A stretch of DNA of 35,701 bases from a virus, in IMG/VR virus record IMGVR_UViG_3300048597_000066, positions 1-35,701 of that record; one strand, written 5' to 3'. Below, one piece after another: positions 1 to 7,888 of this stretch (position 1 is its first letter; each line of letters starts with the position of its first letter). Under the pieces are notes generated by a model, which ran no database searches, was not told the origin of the DNA, and saw nothing but the letters and a program-made list of their open reading frames with translations. The position numbers were made by a program, and so were the translations under genes.

Positions 1-251
1 GGCGTCGAAAGTGTAGGTGAACGTCCCGCCCGACTCGTCGCCGATCGTTACCAGCGTTTCGGTTCCAGCTTCGACCAGGCATACCCGCGTGCCAGTCTCA
101 AGGCCGGTTAGCTGGATTGTCGGAACGACCAAATCTTGCACGCTCATCGTCATCGCGAAGTCGAACGATGACCAGCCGGACACCGGCACGGCGGTTGCCG
201 CCGTCGCAAGCTCGGCCGCGCTGCATAGCCCGATCGCCTCGCCCGGCCGCA
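1..251. repeat. left copy of near-identical terminal overlap
   Basis: These 251 bases match 35451-35701 at 243 positions. The differences are at 127, 132, 133, 142, 148, 157, 160 and 163; the flanks are identical. The reading frame of the minus-strand structural gene is the same in both copies and every difference is synonymous. The simplest reading is a circular or circularly permuted genome whose contig ends overlap but come from two variants. A fixed direct terminal repeat would be expected to be identical. Confidence 0.9.
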
Positions 252-1293
252 CAATGATCGGATCGGCTTCGCGCCCGCCCAGGATGTTCGCGGCGCGATT
301 GTTCAGCCCGGTCAGGTTCCGACTGCCGAGCGTGCCCGCCGTCGCGCCATAGCCCGCCGTTTCGGGGAACATCAAGCGGTATGCGGGTCCGAGAAAGTCT
401 TTCGTGCCAAGGTAGTTAAAGCCTTTCGGCGTTCCGGCCGACGCATCCGACAGGTAATTAACCGGAATGCCGTTCGCCGGAGCGACCGCCGCGTCGGAAA
501 TGATGAATCCGGGGAATGCCGCGTCTGCCGTGTCAAATTTGACAATCGGCATGCGCTTGCTTGTGTCCTCGAGGGACGCCGGGTCAAGCAAGACGGAAGC
601 AAGCTGCAGGTATGGGCTATCGAAAGTCCCGATTTCGTGCACGTCGATACTGATTAGCCGCACAACGTCGGACGCGCTGTCATTGCGCAGGACAAGCGGG
701 CCGCCTTGCTCGCTATCCGCCCGAATGTATTGCGTGCACGAATAGAAGCCGCCGCCGACTACCTTAAACGTCAGCGTTGCCTTATAGACCTGGCTCGCGT
801 TGATCGCCGCAACGTACAGGCCAGCCGACTCACCGGCCCGAATGACGATCGTTTCAAGGTCGGCGTCGCGCGGCGGATTCAGGGCGCCGAGAATGGCTCG
901 CGCGCTCTTGAGCCTGCCATGCGGGCCAAACATGGCCGCAATGGCCGGCGCGGCGGCCGGACTCCACCGCTTATATTGAATCCACGGAATCAGCAAATCC
1001 GGCGTCGCGGTCCACGATACGTCGCGGTATAGCCCGATGCCGGTTGTCGGCGTGTACGTCGAATCGTATTCGGCGACCGGGACAAGTTCACCGCCAGTCG
1101 ACGCGCCGCGCGCCACGGCAAAGGTCGCATAGGACGTTGCGACCGACGATGCCGAGCGCGTCGCGTTGACGACCTCTACGGAATGGACATAGATCGCCTT
1201 GTTCGAGTCAAGCGGGTTATATAGGGCAACGGCGGCGTTACCTGACGCGCCGACCCATTGCCCCTGCCCGTAGGCTCGATAACGACGCGGCAC
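1..1293 (-). CDS. beta-rich virion/tail structural protein, N-terminal part (cut by window edge)
   Basis: This is the first 431 codons of a minus-strand gene that runs off the left edge and continues at 35450-34305, giving about 812 residues when the ends are joined. The start is taken as GTG at 1293, preceded by AAGG at a 7-base spacing; the stop of the 172-residue gene lies just before it. The sequence is rich in Thr, Ser, Val and Ala with no catalytic motif. Two beta-rich blocks carry a recurring signature (ETIVIRAGESAGLYV and DPIIVRPGEAIGLCS) that also ends the 172-residue protein. The position between portal and scaffold genes suggests a virion or tail-appendage component; the exact role is unknown. 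I do not recognise a named family. Confidence 0.75.
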   Translation of the reverse strand, partial: MPRRYRAYGQGQWVGASGNAAVALYNPLDSNKAIYVHSVEVVNATRSASSVATSYATFAVARGASTGGELVPVAEYDSTYTPTTGIGLYRDVSWTATPDLLIPWIQYKRWSPAAAPAIAAMFGPHGRLKSARAILGALNPPRDADLETIVIRAGESAGLYVAAINASQVYKATLTFKVVGGGFYSCTQYIRADSEQGGPLVLRNDSASDVVRLISIDVHEIGTFDSPYLQLASVLLDPASLEDTSKRMPIVKFDTADAAFPGFIISDAAVAPANGIPVNYLSDASAGTPKGFNYLGTKDFLGPAYRLMFPETAGYGATAGTLGSRNLTGLNNRAANILGGREADPIIVRPGEAIGLCSAAELATAATAVPVSGWSSFDFAMTMSVQDLVVPTIQLTGLETGTRVCLVEAGTETLVTIGDESGGTFTYTFDA

Positions 1294-1302
1294 TGACCCG
1301 CC

Positions 1303-1821
1303 TTACGTCCGCGTGATGAGAAAGATCAAATCAGCGTTGCCGACGGCGGTCGATCCGACGTGCCGGATATTGCAGCCCTCGCCCTCACGCAGAACGATCG
1401 GCTCGAGGTTACTGTCGCCGGTCGCATCGTAGACATTCGCCAGCACCGGGATGGTTTCGGTTTCGTCCGAGGTCAGCGCCGACGCGGCCGGTTCGTCATT
1501 ACTCCACATCCACCGCATAAAGTCGGGATCGGAGGTATCCGTCGCGGTCGCGCCCTGCGCGATTAGCACCTGTGCCGGCAGATTCGCGCTTGTCGTGTCG
1601 TGTTTCGTGGCGTTCACCGCAGTGCCGCCAGATTGCGCGGATGTTCGGCGCAGCGCCATTGTCGTGATGACGCCCGTTACGCCGGCCGTTTGATTGTTCA
1701 GCATCCAGGCGCGATACACGCGCAGGACGACGCCGGAGCCGACGCCGTTAAAGATGGCGAGCATTGACTTACCGGACGCAAACGTCACGCCCGGCGCGCA
1801 GATTGAATAGGTCGCGGCCAT
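1303..1821 (-). CDS. small beta-rich structural protein related to the neighbouring 812-residue protein
   Basis: 172 residues, starting one base after the portal stop codon, so probably co-translated. Composition is typical of a phage head or appendage beta-sandwich: Ala, Thr, Val and Gly rich, no signal peptide, no membrane segment. Near the C terminus the motif EPIVLREGEGCNIRHVG resembles two blocks in the next gene (ETIVIRAGESAG and DPIIVRPGEAIG). This suggests that the two proteins share a fold and arose by duplication. The location just after the portal, in a packaging and capsid operon, supports a virion role. Function beyond that is not visible from the sequence. Confidence 0.75.
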   Translation of the reverse strand: MAATYSICAPGVTFASGKSMLAIFNGVGSGVVLRVYRAWMLNNQTAGVTGVITTMALRRTSAQSGGTAVNATKHDTTSANLPAQVLIAQGATATDTSDPDFMRWMWSNDEPAASALTSDETETIPVLANVYDATGDSNLEPIVLREGEGCNIRHVGSTAVGNADLIFLITRT

Positions 1822-4146
1822 TTATACCCCCTCGGTTTGAGTGACGACGCCCTCGTAAACGGCGCCGGACGGCGACCGAAGGGCAATGGTTTTCTGCACG
1901 GTTCCTTGCTTGGCGTCCACGTTGACGACAAGCGTCGAAGGCGTCGCGTCCTGCACTGGCCGCTGATTCACCTGCGCCGACAGTTGCGCAAGCTGCGCGG
2001 CCAGCGCGTCAAGTGCCTGCGCGACTCCATCGTCGGATGATTCGGGCGGTTCCATCGCTTCGGACTGCGCGCGGATGATTTCCGCCTGCGCCTTTGCCTG
2101 CGCTTCGATGCGCTTCGCGTCCGCCTCGATTAGCCTGGCGTCGGCCTCTTTTAGCTTCGCCTCGGCCTCTTTGTCATTGACGATGTTCGCGTCTGACTTG
2201 AGGACAAGTTCGCCTTGCTTGTCGCCTAGCTGCTGCTTTAGCGCCGCATTCTCTGCGGCTAGCCTTTCCATGTCCGCCGTCATGCCCTGCAAAGCCTGAT
2301 CCATGCCTTGCACCATCGCCATTACTTGCGGGTCCGGCTGCGCGCCCTGCCCCGGCTTGGCGTCGGCCAGCCCTGGCGGCAATGTCTTTTCAAGCCGCGT
2401 CGCTAGTTCCTCAGCCATCGGGAAGTCAGCCGCCCGCATAATCAGATCACCCGCGACTTGCAGCAGTTGCGGATTGCGCGCGCTCATTTCGGTCAGCGTG
2501 GCGAATGCCTCTTGCCGCTGCGTCTGGAATGTCGGCCCGGTGTTGATTACCACGTCATAGCGGCCAACCAGTGGGTTAAAGATGCGCTCGATTTCCTCGG
2601 CGCCTTCGATTTCCTGATACGCGCCCGGCATTTCAGGATCAAGCACGGCGGTTTCCTCTTTGCCGTCAAGGCCGAGGATGCGAACGACGCGCTTTGTATC
2701 GTAGACCTTCTGGATAAGGTCTATCACTACCTTGGCCTCATACTGCAGCGCGCGGCGCAGATTGTCGGGGAAGTGAAAGGTCGCAATCTCACCCTGCACT
2801 TTGAGCCGTTCAATGCCGACGCCGCTTGAGGCTTCCGACCGGATGCCGAAATTCGCATTCTGCTGGCCGGACGCGGCGCGCATTTGCTCGGTCGACAGGC
2901 CAAGCAAGCGGACTTGCGCCTCCGGCATGATCGGCGGCGGCTGGCGCTGCGGCTGCGGAATCGGCGTGCCGTCATCGCGCAGCGCATTCCAGGGCAGATA
3001 CGGCCGATTCTCAAGGTTGGCCGATTTCCAGATTTCCTCGTAGCCCTCTAGCGCCTCGGCCGCGGCAAGGTACGGCACGCGATTTTGCAGCGCGAGCGTT
3101 TGCACCGTTTCCGAGTAGGCATAGTTCACCATGCGCGCCGGGTCTTTCAGATCGCGCACAAGCCCTTTGCGGACGATCTGCCCGTTTACGTTCAGTTCCT
3201 TGCCGACCACGGTAATGATCGGAAGGTATTGGCCCGGCCACTCGCGTTTGTCGATCGGCTGATCTTCGCCGCCGACAAGCTCGCACCAATACCAGCGGCG
3301 CCGCTCGGTGTCGCGTTCCTTGAACACGGCGACCATTTGGCCGTCCGGCATCGTCAGCGACCCCGGCGCGTCGCCCTGCGGCGCGACATAGCGCACGTTT
3401 TCGGGAAGCGCGCTCTTTAGCATCGTCTGCCCGCCCGCGAGCAACAATGCCTTGTCTTTCACGTCCTCGCAATAGAAGTATTCCGCGCGCCGCACCGTGT
3501 CTTTGCTGACCCACGACGAATCCGTCGGGCCTGGCACCCAATTGGCCGGGTCTATGTTCGGGTAATCGCGCTTGAATTGCTCGCGGCTGATGTCCTCGAA
3601 CACGAATCCCCACCGCGCGTCCGACTTGTCCAGTTCCTTCGCGTCGGGGTCGATAAAAATCAAGTTTGGATTCGGGCATGGGCCAATACGGATGACCTGA
3701 TTAAACGACTCCGGCGTTTCGTATTCGGTGTAAACCCGCCAATAGCCCTCGCCGCCATAGATGGCATGCTCCGCGGCTACGTCGTGCGCGTCGTCCGCGT
3801 GGCTGCTGATCTGCACATTGCGCAGCAGTCCGCCGAGGATTTCCGCCGTTTTCTTGTCCGCGCCATTGTCGACTGGCGATACCTTCGCGCTCGGCTTGTT
3901 GATGCGGATTTGATTGATGATTTGATTGCAATGCTGCGCGGTCATGTTGACAGTCAGCATGACTCGGCGATCCGCAGTGCGGCGGTTGCGAATATCCATC
4001 GGCCATTGCCAGCCGTTATCGCTGTCGCCCATGACAAACTGCGTATCGGCAATCGCCTGCTGCCGCAACGTGCTGTAAAAGTTCTCGGCGCGCTTGAACC
4101 GCTTGCGCGCTTCCTCAACGATGCTGCCTGGCGTGTCGTCTGTCAT
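1822..4146 (-). CDS. P22-type portal protein
   Basis: About 774 residues, close to the P22 portal (725). It forms the dodecameric ring at the capsid vertex through which DNA is packaged and ejected. The N-terminal third (RAENFYSTLRQQAIADTQFV, then a Trp- and Asp-rich stretch around residues 35-45) is typical of P22-like portals. The C-terminal 150 residues form a strongly charged Ala/Glu/Lys coiled coil (AENAALKQQLGDKQGE and KEADARLIEADAKRIEAQ), as expected for the barrel. A start at 4170 is possible, but ATG at 4146 lies just after the TAA of the ADP-ribosyltransferase-like gene and avoids an overlap. Order terminase - portal - (two structural genes) - scaffold - coat fits P22 relatives. Confidence 0.92.
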   Translation of the reverse strand: MTDDTPGSIVEEARKRFKRAENFYSTLRQQAIADTQFVMGDSDNGWQWPMDIRNRRTADRRVMLTVNMTAQHCNQIINQIRINKPSAKVSPVDNGADKKTAEILGGLLRNVQISSHADDAHDVAAEHAIYGGEGYWRVYTEYETPESFNQVIRIGPCPNPNLIFIDPDAKELDKSDARWGFVFEDISREQFKRDYPNIDPANWVPGPTDSSWVSKDTVRRAEYFYCEDVKDKALLLAGGQTMLKSALPENVRYVAPQGDAPGSLTMPDGQMVAVFKERDTERRRWYWCELVGGEDQPIDKREWPGQYLPIITVVGKELNVNGQIVRKGLVRDLKDPARMVNYAYSETVQTLALQNRVPYLAAAEALEGYEEIWKSANLENRPYLPWNALRDDGTPIPQPQRQPPPIMPEAQVRLLGLSTEQMRAASGQQNANFGIRSEASSGVGIERLKVQGEIATFHFPDNLRRALQYEAKVVIDLIQKVYDTKRVVRILGLDGKEETAVLDPEMPGAYQEIEGAEEIERIFNPLVGRYDVVINTGPTFQTQRQEAFATLTEMSARNPQLLQVAGDLIMRAADFPMAEELATRLEKTLPPGLADAKPGQGAQPDPQVMAMVQGMDQALQGMTADMERLAAENAALKQQLGDKQGELVLKSDANIVNDKEAEAKLKEADARLIEADAKRIEAQAKAQAEIIRAQSEAMEPPESSDDGVAQALDALAAQLAQLSAQVNQRPVQDATPSTLVVNVDAKQGTVQKTIALRSPSGAVYEGVVTQTEGV

Positions 4147-4150
4147 TTGC

Positions 4151-5134
4151 TTACCGTGAAAGGGCATCAACCAGCGGATTTCCGTTGCGCTCCAGAATCT
4201 TTAGCATCCCCTCCTCGCCGGGGAAGACGACGAAGTTGCTAGTCGCGGTCGGCGCGGTCAGCTTCCCGCCAATGTGCGCGAGAGCCTTTTTCGCCTCTCG
4301 CTCTGTCGGGAATGCCCTGACCATGCCTGTAGGGCCAGTGACAAGCCATTGATTTGAGTTGCCGCCCCGCGATCCGCCGTCTAGGTAGCGGATGCCGGGG
4401 ATGCCTGCGGATCGCAAACTCTCAGAAAGCGCAGCCCTAGCGTCAACTCCGGCGCGAGTATTCGGGGCAAGTTCGTTGAACCAGCTTCCAAGCGGAGCGT
4501 GTTCTAGCGCACCGTTTTGGCTCCATGTCTCATATAACTTAGGCGACTTCGCCTGCAGCTTTTGGCGAATGATCGCTTGTGCCTCCGGCGTCTGCTGACT
4601 CAGCGGCTTATCCCAATCCAGCATCTTGGCGACTGCGGAGTCGGGGAGGTCTACTTTGTAGAGGTTGCCCGCTGGACGCTGAACCCCGTCTGTCATTTGC
4701 AACGCAGTAAGGCGCTTTCCTCCGCTGTATGACGACGCCACTTCCGGCGCTTCTGCCAAATACAACCCATGCCCATAAGCCTGCGCGCCTTCGCCCGTGC
4801 CAATCTTGCTGCTATCGAACTTGTCAAACTTGTGCGGGCTGCCGTGGTAAGTGATGATGTTGCGGATCGGAGCCGGCAGGCGCGAACCGACAGCCATCGC
4901 GGTCATGTCGGACAGGGACTTGGCGCCTTCCGTTGGGTCGGCCTCGCCGGTCAGGTATTGCGCGCCAAGCGCGGCCCCTCCAAGCGCGGCAATCAGCGGA
5001 TTAGGCGAGTAGGACATCGGTTCGCCGACCGCCTTTAGCAGCCCGCGCGATCCGCGTTGCTTGCGCAACTGGTCGGCCGCATAGCGCGTCGGGCCGGGAT
5101 TCATTAGCCCCGCCTCGAGCTTGTTAGCTTCCAT
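4151..5134 (-). CDS. polyvalent-type ADP-ribosyltransferase-like protein
   Basis: 327 residues. The centre and C-terminal half carry the pattern of the ART domain found in phage polyvalent proteins. There is an H-containing strand YHGSPHKFDKFD (residues 96-107), a GHGLYLAE motif (121-128), a block AGIPGIRYLDGGS (243-255), and a final strand FVVFPGEEGMLKILERNG (301-318) that would supply the catalytic acidic residue. Such enzymes move ADP-ribose from NAD to host targets. The N-terminal 90 residues (GGAALGAQYLTGEADPTEG) look like a linker or packaging region. The gene lies 3 bases after the TerL stop and 4 bases before the portal start. A late, virion-associated effector is therefore plausible by analogy with T4 Alt; that is inference. 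An insertion at about 262-298 splits the last ART elements. Confidence 0.75.
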   Translation of the reverse strand: MEANKLEAGLMNPGPTRYAADQLRKQRGSRGLLKAVGEPMSYSPNPLIAALGGAALGAQYLTGEADPTEGAKSLSDMTAMAVGSRLPAPIRNIITYHGSPHKFDKFDSSKIGTGEGAQAYGHGLYLAEAPEVASSYSGGKRLTALQMTDGVQRPAGNLYKVDLPDSAVAKMLDWDKPLSQQTPEAQAIIRQKLQAKSPKLYETWSQNGALEHAPLGSWFNELAPNTRAGVDARAALSESLRSAGIPGIRYLDGGSRGGNSNQWLVTGPTGMVRAFPTEREAKKALAHIGGKLTAPTATSNFVVFPGEEGMLKILERNGNPLVDALSR

Positions 5135-5137
5135 CGC

Positions 5138-6484
5138 TCATCCCATCCAACTCAGCTCGCCCGGCATCGCGTGAATGCCCGCCTTTTCCTCGGCCGCCTT
5201 CGGCGCTTTCTCGCCCTTGACCATGCCGGGGAACAGTTCGGCTAGCACCCAAATCCAGGCGTCGGCGCGGTTCGGACTGCCCTTGCCGGTATAGCCCGCG
5301 GTGCTAAAGGCGGTCAATTCGTCCTCAAGGTCGCGGAATACGCCCGCATGGCGAATCTTGCCCGATTCGTAGAGGGATGAAAACGGCTCGGCGCGGACAG
5401 CCTTGCCGCGGGTCGCCTTGACCGCCTTGTAAGGCGTGCGCGGCCGTGCTGTCTGGATTGTAAAGCGCACCATTTCGCCGCCGAAATTGTCCTCGCCGAC
5501 TACCAGGTCGGCCGCGTGCCGCTCAAACGCGCTGGTCGCCACCTTGCCCCATGTTCCGGGGCCGGCTTTTACGGTCACGTCCTCGAGCAAATAGGCATTG
5601 CCGTCTGTGCCCAGGCCGCCAACGACGATCCCGATCGCGTCATTGTCCGCGTTGTCAGTGTCGCCCGATCCGCTCGGATCAACGCCCACGCAAATCCGCA
5701 CCATGTCGGGCAGCTTCCCATCGGTCACGCGCCAGCGGTCGATTATCTCGTCAGCAAATAGCGCATTCGGCGTCGCGTCGGCAAACTCGCCGCGCAGGAA
5801 TCGCTTTTGCAGCCGGCCGGACAAGCTGCGCAGCGCGTCCAAGTAGCCGGCCGCCAAGTTCTCGGCGTTGTCCTCGGGGTTGATCTGGAAATGCGCGTAA
5901 TCGTCGGGGTGCGATAGCGGCGCTTTCGTGTCCGGGTCGCGCTTCTCGACGAACAGGCGATATGACCAATGCGCCTTACTCGGCGGATTGCAGTCGTAAT
6001 ACATGCGCGGCCGCAATGGCGCCTCGCGTCCGTCAATGATCTGCGTCGCGCGCTGCGCCAGTCGAGTGACCGCAATGTGCCGCGATCCCTGCGGAATCTG
6101 GCTGCACTCGTTTAGGTAGATCGTGCCGTGTTCCTGGCCGAGAATCTTCTCGGTGCGCTCTTTGTCATCAAGGCCGCCGAACCATATTTGCGAGTCGTTG
6201 CTGAACCGCGCGAACCAATCCGTTTTGTCGACGTGGTAGTCGATTTGCGGGAAGCACAATTCCATGACCTTCGGGAAGGTGTCCAAAACAATCGACGCCT
6301 TCACATGATTGAACCGGAACCGCAGGATTGCGTGCCGCGACTTGGCCGCCTTGATTGCGCGCATGGCGACGGCGCGCGTCAGCAGAAACGTTTTGCCGCT
6401 GCGGCTGCCGCCGAAAAGCATTATGTGCGTCGCGTCGCCAGCGAGGATGCGTTGCGCCTCTTGCTGGCGAGGCGTGAGCTTCAC
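5138..6484 (-). CDS. terminase large subunit (ATPase/nuclease)
   Basis: 448 residues. This is the motor that pumps DNA into the prohead and cuts the concatemer. A Walker A-type loop GGSRSGKT lies at residues 25-32 and a Walker B with catalytic Glu (TIYLNEC, E126) at 121-127. The nuclease half begins with VGVDPSGSG (267-274, first metal-binding Asp269), followed by VVGEDNFGGEMV, which fits an RNase H-like nuclease. The length is normal for P22-like or Terminase_6-type subunits. The start overlaps the small subunit stop by 4 bases (6481-6484), giving translational coupling. P22-like packaging would be headful from a pac site; no pac site was identified here. Confidence 0.95.
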   Translation of the reverse strand: MKLTPRQQEAQRILAGDATHIMLFGGSRSGKTFLLTRAVAMRAIKAAKSRHAILRFRFNHVKASIVLDTFPKVMELCFPQIDYHVDKTDWFARFSNDSQIWFGGLDDKERTEKILGQEHGTIYLNECSQIPQGSRHIAVTRLAQRATQIIDGREAPLRPRMYYDCNPPSKAHWSYRLFVEKRDPDTKAPLSHPDDYAHFQINPEDNAENLAAGYLDALRSLSGRLQKRFLRGEFADATPNALFADEIIDRWRVTDGKLPDMVRICVGVDPSGSGDTDNADNDAIGIVVGGLGTDGNAYLLEDVTVKAGPGTWGKVATSAFERHAADLVVGEDNFGGEMVRFTIQTARPRTPYKAVKATRGKAVRAEPFSSLYESGKIRHAGVFRDLEDELTAFSTAGYTGKGSPNRADAWIWVLAELFPGMVKGEKAPKAAEEKAGIHAMPGELSWMG

Positions 6485-6756
6485 AGGCGCTCATCCTCAG
6501 TAGTCGCCTTGACGATGATCGCGCCGCCGTCTTTGCCGGTCAATTCTGTGCGCGCAAGCTTCGGCGCTGCGTACTCGGCCAGCTTCGCGACCAAATCAAG
6601 CGCCTTGCCCGGATCGTTGCTCGCAACGTCCGCTAACCAAGTCGCGTAATTCTCGCGGTTCGCGTCCAGCAGGCTCGTAATGACCTGTCGAAACTCGACG
6701 GTCACCTTGTTGACGCTGCCTGGCCGGCGTCCGCCCGTTTTCCGTCCTTTAGCCAT
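6481..6756 (-). CDS. probable terminase small subunit / DNA-recognition protein
   Basis: 91 residues, highly basic at the N terminus (KGRKTGGRRPGSVNKVT). A helical middle (VITSLLDANRENYATWLADV, then DPGKALDLVAKLAEYAAPKLARTELTGKDGG) follows. This form recurs in short phage proteins encoded directly before TerL and is usually taken as the DNA-recognition subunit of the packaging complex. It overlaps the TerL start by 4 bases and the GIY-YIG gene by 8 bases. It is shorter than the P22 gp3 small subunit (about 160 residues), so assignment rests on position and the family pattern rather than on a diagnostic motif. Confidence 0.75.
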   Translation of the reverse strand: MAKGRKTGGRRPGSVNKVTVEFRQVITSLLDANRENYATWLADVASNDPGKALDLVAKLAEYAAPKLARTELTGKDGGAIIVKATTEDERL

Positions 6757-7030
6757 CTTTCTTAATCTGTCTTAGACAAACCGCGGACGGTCGCGGCTCG
6801 ATTTTCGGAATCTTTTCGTTCAACAAGCGGCCCTTCTTGCTCATTGCAAAGATGAGAGCCCTTTCCATTTCGCCTGAAATCATGTCTGGAATGCGCGTCA
6901 TCAACACAACCAGTTTAAGGTGCGGCCATTTCCTGGCGTGTTCTTGCGCTCGCAAAATAGGAGTTTTGGTTTTGCCGACATACCAGCAAACCCCGGCAGA
7001 GTCCCTCAGCGAATAAATGATGCTGTGCAT
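6749..7030 (-). CDS. small GIY-YIG nuclease-domain protein
   Basis: 93 residues forming little more than the catalytic core. The first signature strand is IIYSL (4-8), the second WYVGKT (16-21), then Arg27 and His31 (LRAQEHARKW). A Glu lies in SGEMERALI (about 54-56) and Asn71 in GRLLNEK. These match the usual order of GIY-YIG active-site residues. The family cuts DNA in homing endonucleases, UvrC and restriction enzymes. No separate DNA-binding domain is present. It overlaps the terminase small subunit start by 8 bases, so it may be a free-standing homing-type enzyme or an accessory to packaging, like the HNH proteins beside some terminases. The substrate cannot be read from the sequence. 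Confidence 0.82.
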   Translation of the reverse strand: MHSIIYSLRDSAGVCWYVGKTKTPILRAQEHARKWPHLKLVVLMTRIPDMISGEMERALIFAMSKKGRLLNEKIPKIEPRPSAVCLRQIKKDG

Positions 7031-7070
7031 CGCATCGCCCTACTTTGGGGTTCCGCCGCCGAGCTTTGCC

Positions 7071-7415
7071 TCAGTGCGTGCCATTTGCTGCGGCGCGAGG
7101 CGAGCGCGCCATGAGGGTTATCGGGTCCGACTGAATCGCCCGGAAGCCGTAGCGGCGATACCAAGCGGCGAGCGCGTCGTCATCAAGCGGGCCATCTGCG
7201 TAGGCTTTCGGCTCGATTACCAGCACGGTCGCGGCAATGTCGGCTTCGATACACAAGTCGCGCAGAAGCCGGCCGGCGTCGCCCTGTCGGCGTGCGCCTT
7301 CGTCCGTATGCAGCCTGACGATCTGGCGCAACTGGCTATCCGGCAGCGCCTCAAACTCCCGCAGCCATGCGGAAGCCGCGCCATGCTGCCGCAGGCCGGT
7401 TTGCATCGGGGTCAT
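7071..7415 (-). CDS. GNAT-family N-acetyltransferase
   Basis: About 114 residues from ATG at 7415, which lies 3 bases after the pilin stop; an upstream ATG at 7445 inside the pilin gene is also possible. The acetyl-CoA loop ARRQGDAGRLL (41-51) matches the GNAT motif A pattern R/Q-x-x-G-x-G/A. The family C-terminal motif AWYRRYGFRAI (84-94) follows. The enzyme would transfer an acetyl group from acetyl-CoA to a protein N terminus, Lys side chain or small molecule; the acceptor is unknown. It follows the type IV prepilin directly and precedes GIY-YIG and terminase genes. It could modify a host protein, or the pilin itself, but nothing in the sequence fixes this. Confidence 0.78.
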   Translation of the reverse strand: MTPMQTGLRQHGAASAWLREFEALPDSQLRQIVRLHTDEGARRQGDAGRLLRDLCIEADIAATVLVIEPKAYADGPLDDDALAAWYRRYGFRAIQSDPITLMARSPRAAANGTH

Positions 7416-7417
7416 GC

Positions 7418-7873
7418 CTAGAATCCGGTCGTTGCCTTTGTGCATCCCGCGGCGGCCGTAGTCGTGTGAACCCACGTCAGTTGCGCGTCGGTCAGGGTCG
7501 GCGTGGCGGTCACAATGCAGCCGTTGACTGCGGCGCTGCCCGTAATGACAAGCGCGGCCGTGCCGGTTGTAAAGGTGACGGTGCCGAACTTAGGAACCGG
7601 AAGCGCGGCGATGTCAGTAAACCCGCCCGAAGTCAGTTCGGCCAGCGAGTCACAGGCGGCGACGTTGTTGCTGTTGTTCTGCAGGCATTCGGCAATCGAG
7701 AGCTTGAGCGCGCCGAGCGATGACACGTTGTCCGCCCACCTGGCGCGGGCCGTGTATTGCTGATACTGCGGGATGGCGATTGCGGCGAGGATCGCGATGA
7801 TCGCAACGACGATCATCAATTCAATCAAGGTAAATCCGCGCGAGGTTTGATGCGTAATGCGTTGATGTTTCAC
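7418..7873 (-). CDS. type IV prepilin (major-pilin-like), phage-encoded
   Basis: 151 residues from GTG at 7873, with GGAG 8 bases upstream. The leader [13 protein letters not shown] is short and basic and ends in Gly13. It is followed by the canonical prepilin motif with Phe14 as mature +1 and Glu18 as the conserved Glu5 (GFTLIELM). A 20-residue hydrophobic helix follows ([17 protein letters not shown]), then a globular part with four Cys (63, 74, 119, 144). The last pair is placed like the C-terminal disulphide loop of major pilins. PilD-type peptidase would cleave and methylate it, and it would enter the inner membrane or host pilus. No other pilus genes are present, so it must rely on host machinery. 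A longer ORF starting at 8059 runs back through hairpins and is less likely. Confidence 0.9.
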   Translation of the reverse strand: MKHQRITHQTSRGFTLIELMIVVAIIAILAAIAIPQYQQYTARARWADNVSSLGALKLSIAECLQNNSNNVAACDSLAELTSGGFTDIAALPVPKFGTVTFTTGTAALVITGSAAVNGCIVTATPTLTDAQLTWVHTTTAAAGCTKATTGF

Positions 7874-7881
7874 GTGAAACG
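7866..7881. promoter_or_regulatory. parS-like ParB-binding palindrome over the pilin start codon
   Basis: The plus strand reads TGTTTCACGTGAAACG, matching 15 of 16 bases of the bacterial chromosomal parS consensus TGTTNCACGTGAAACA; the inner 14 bases form a perfect palindrome. The central CACGTG contains the GTG start codon of the prepilin (7871-7873), and the site covers the whole RBS-to-start spacer. No ParB or ParA gene is visible in the window, so binding would have to come from host ParB. One such near-match is expected by chance about 4 in 10,000 times in 35 kb of random sequence. Confidence 0.75.
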
Positions 7882-7888
7882 CTCCGAA

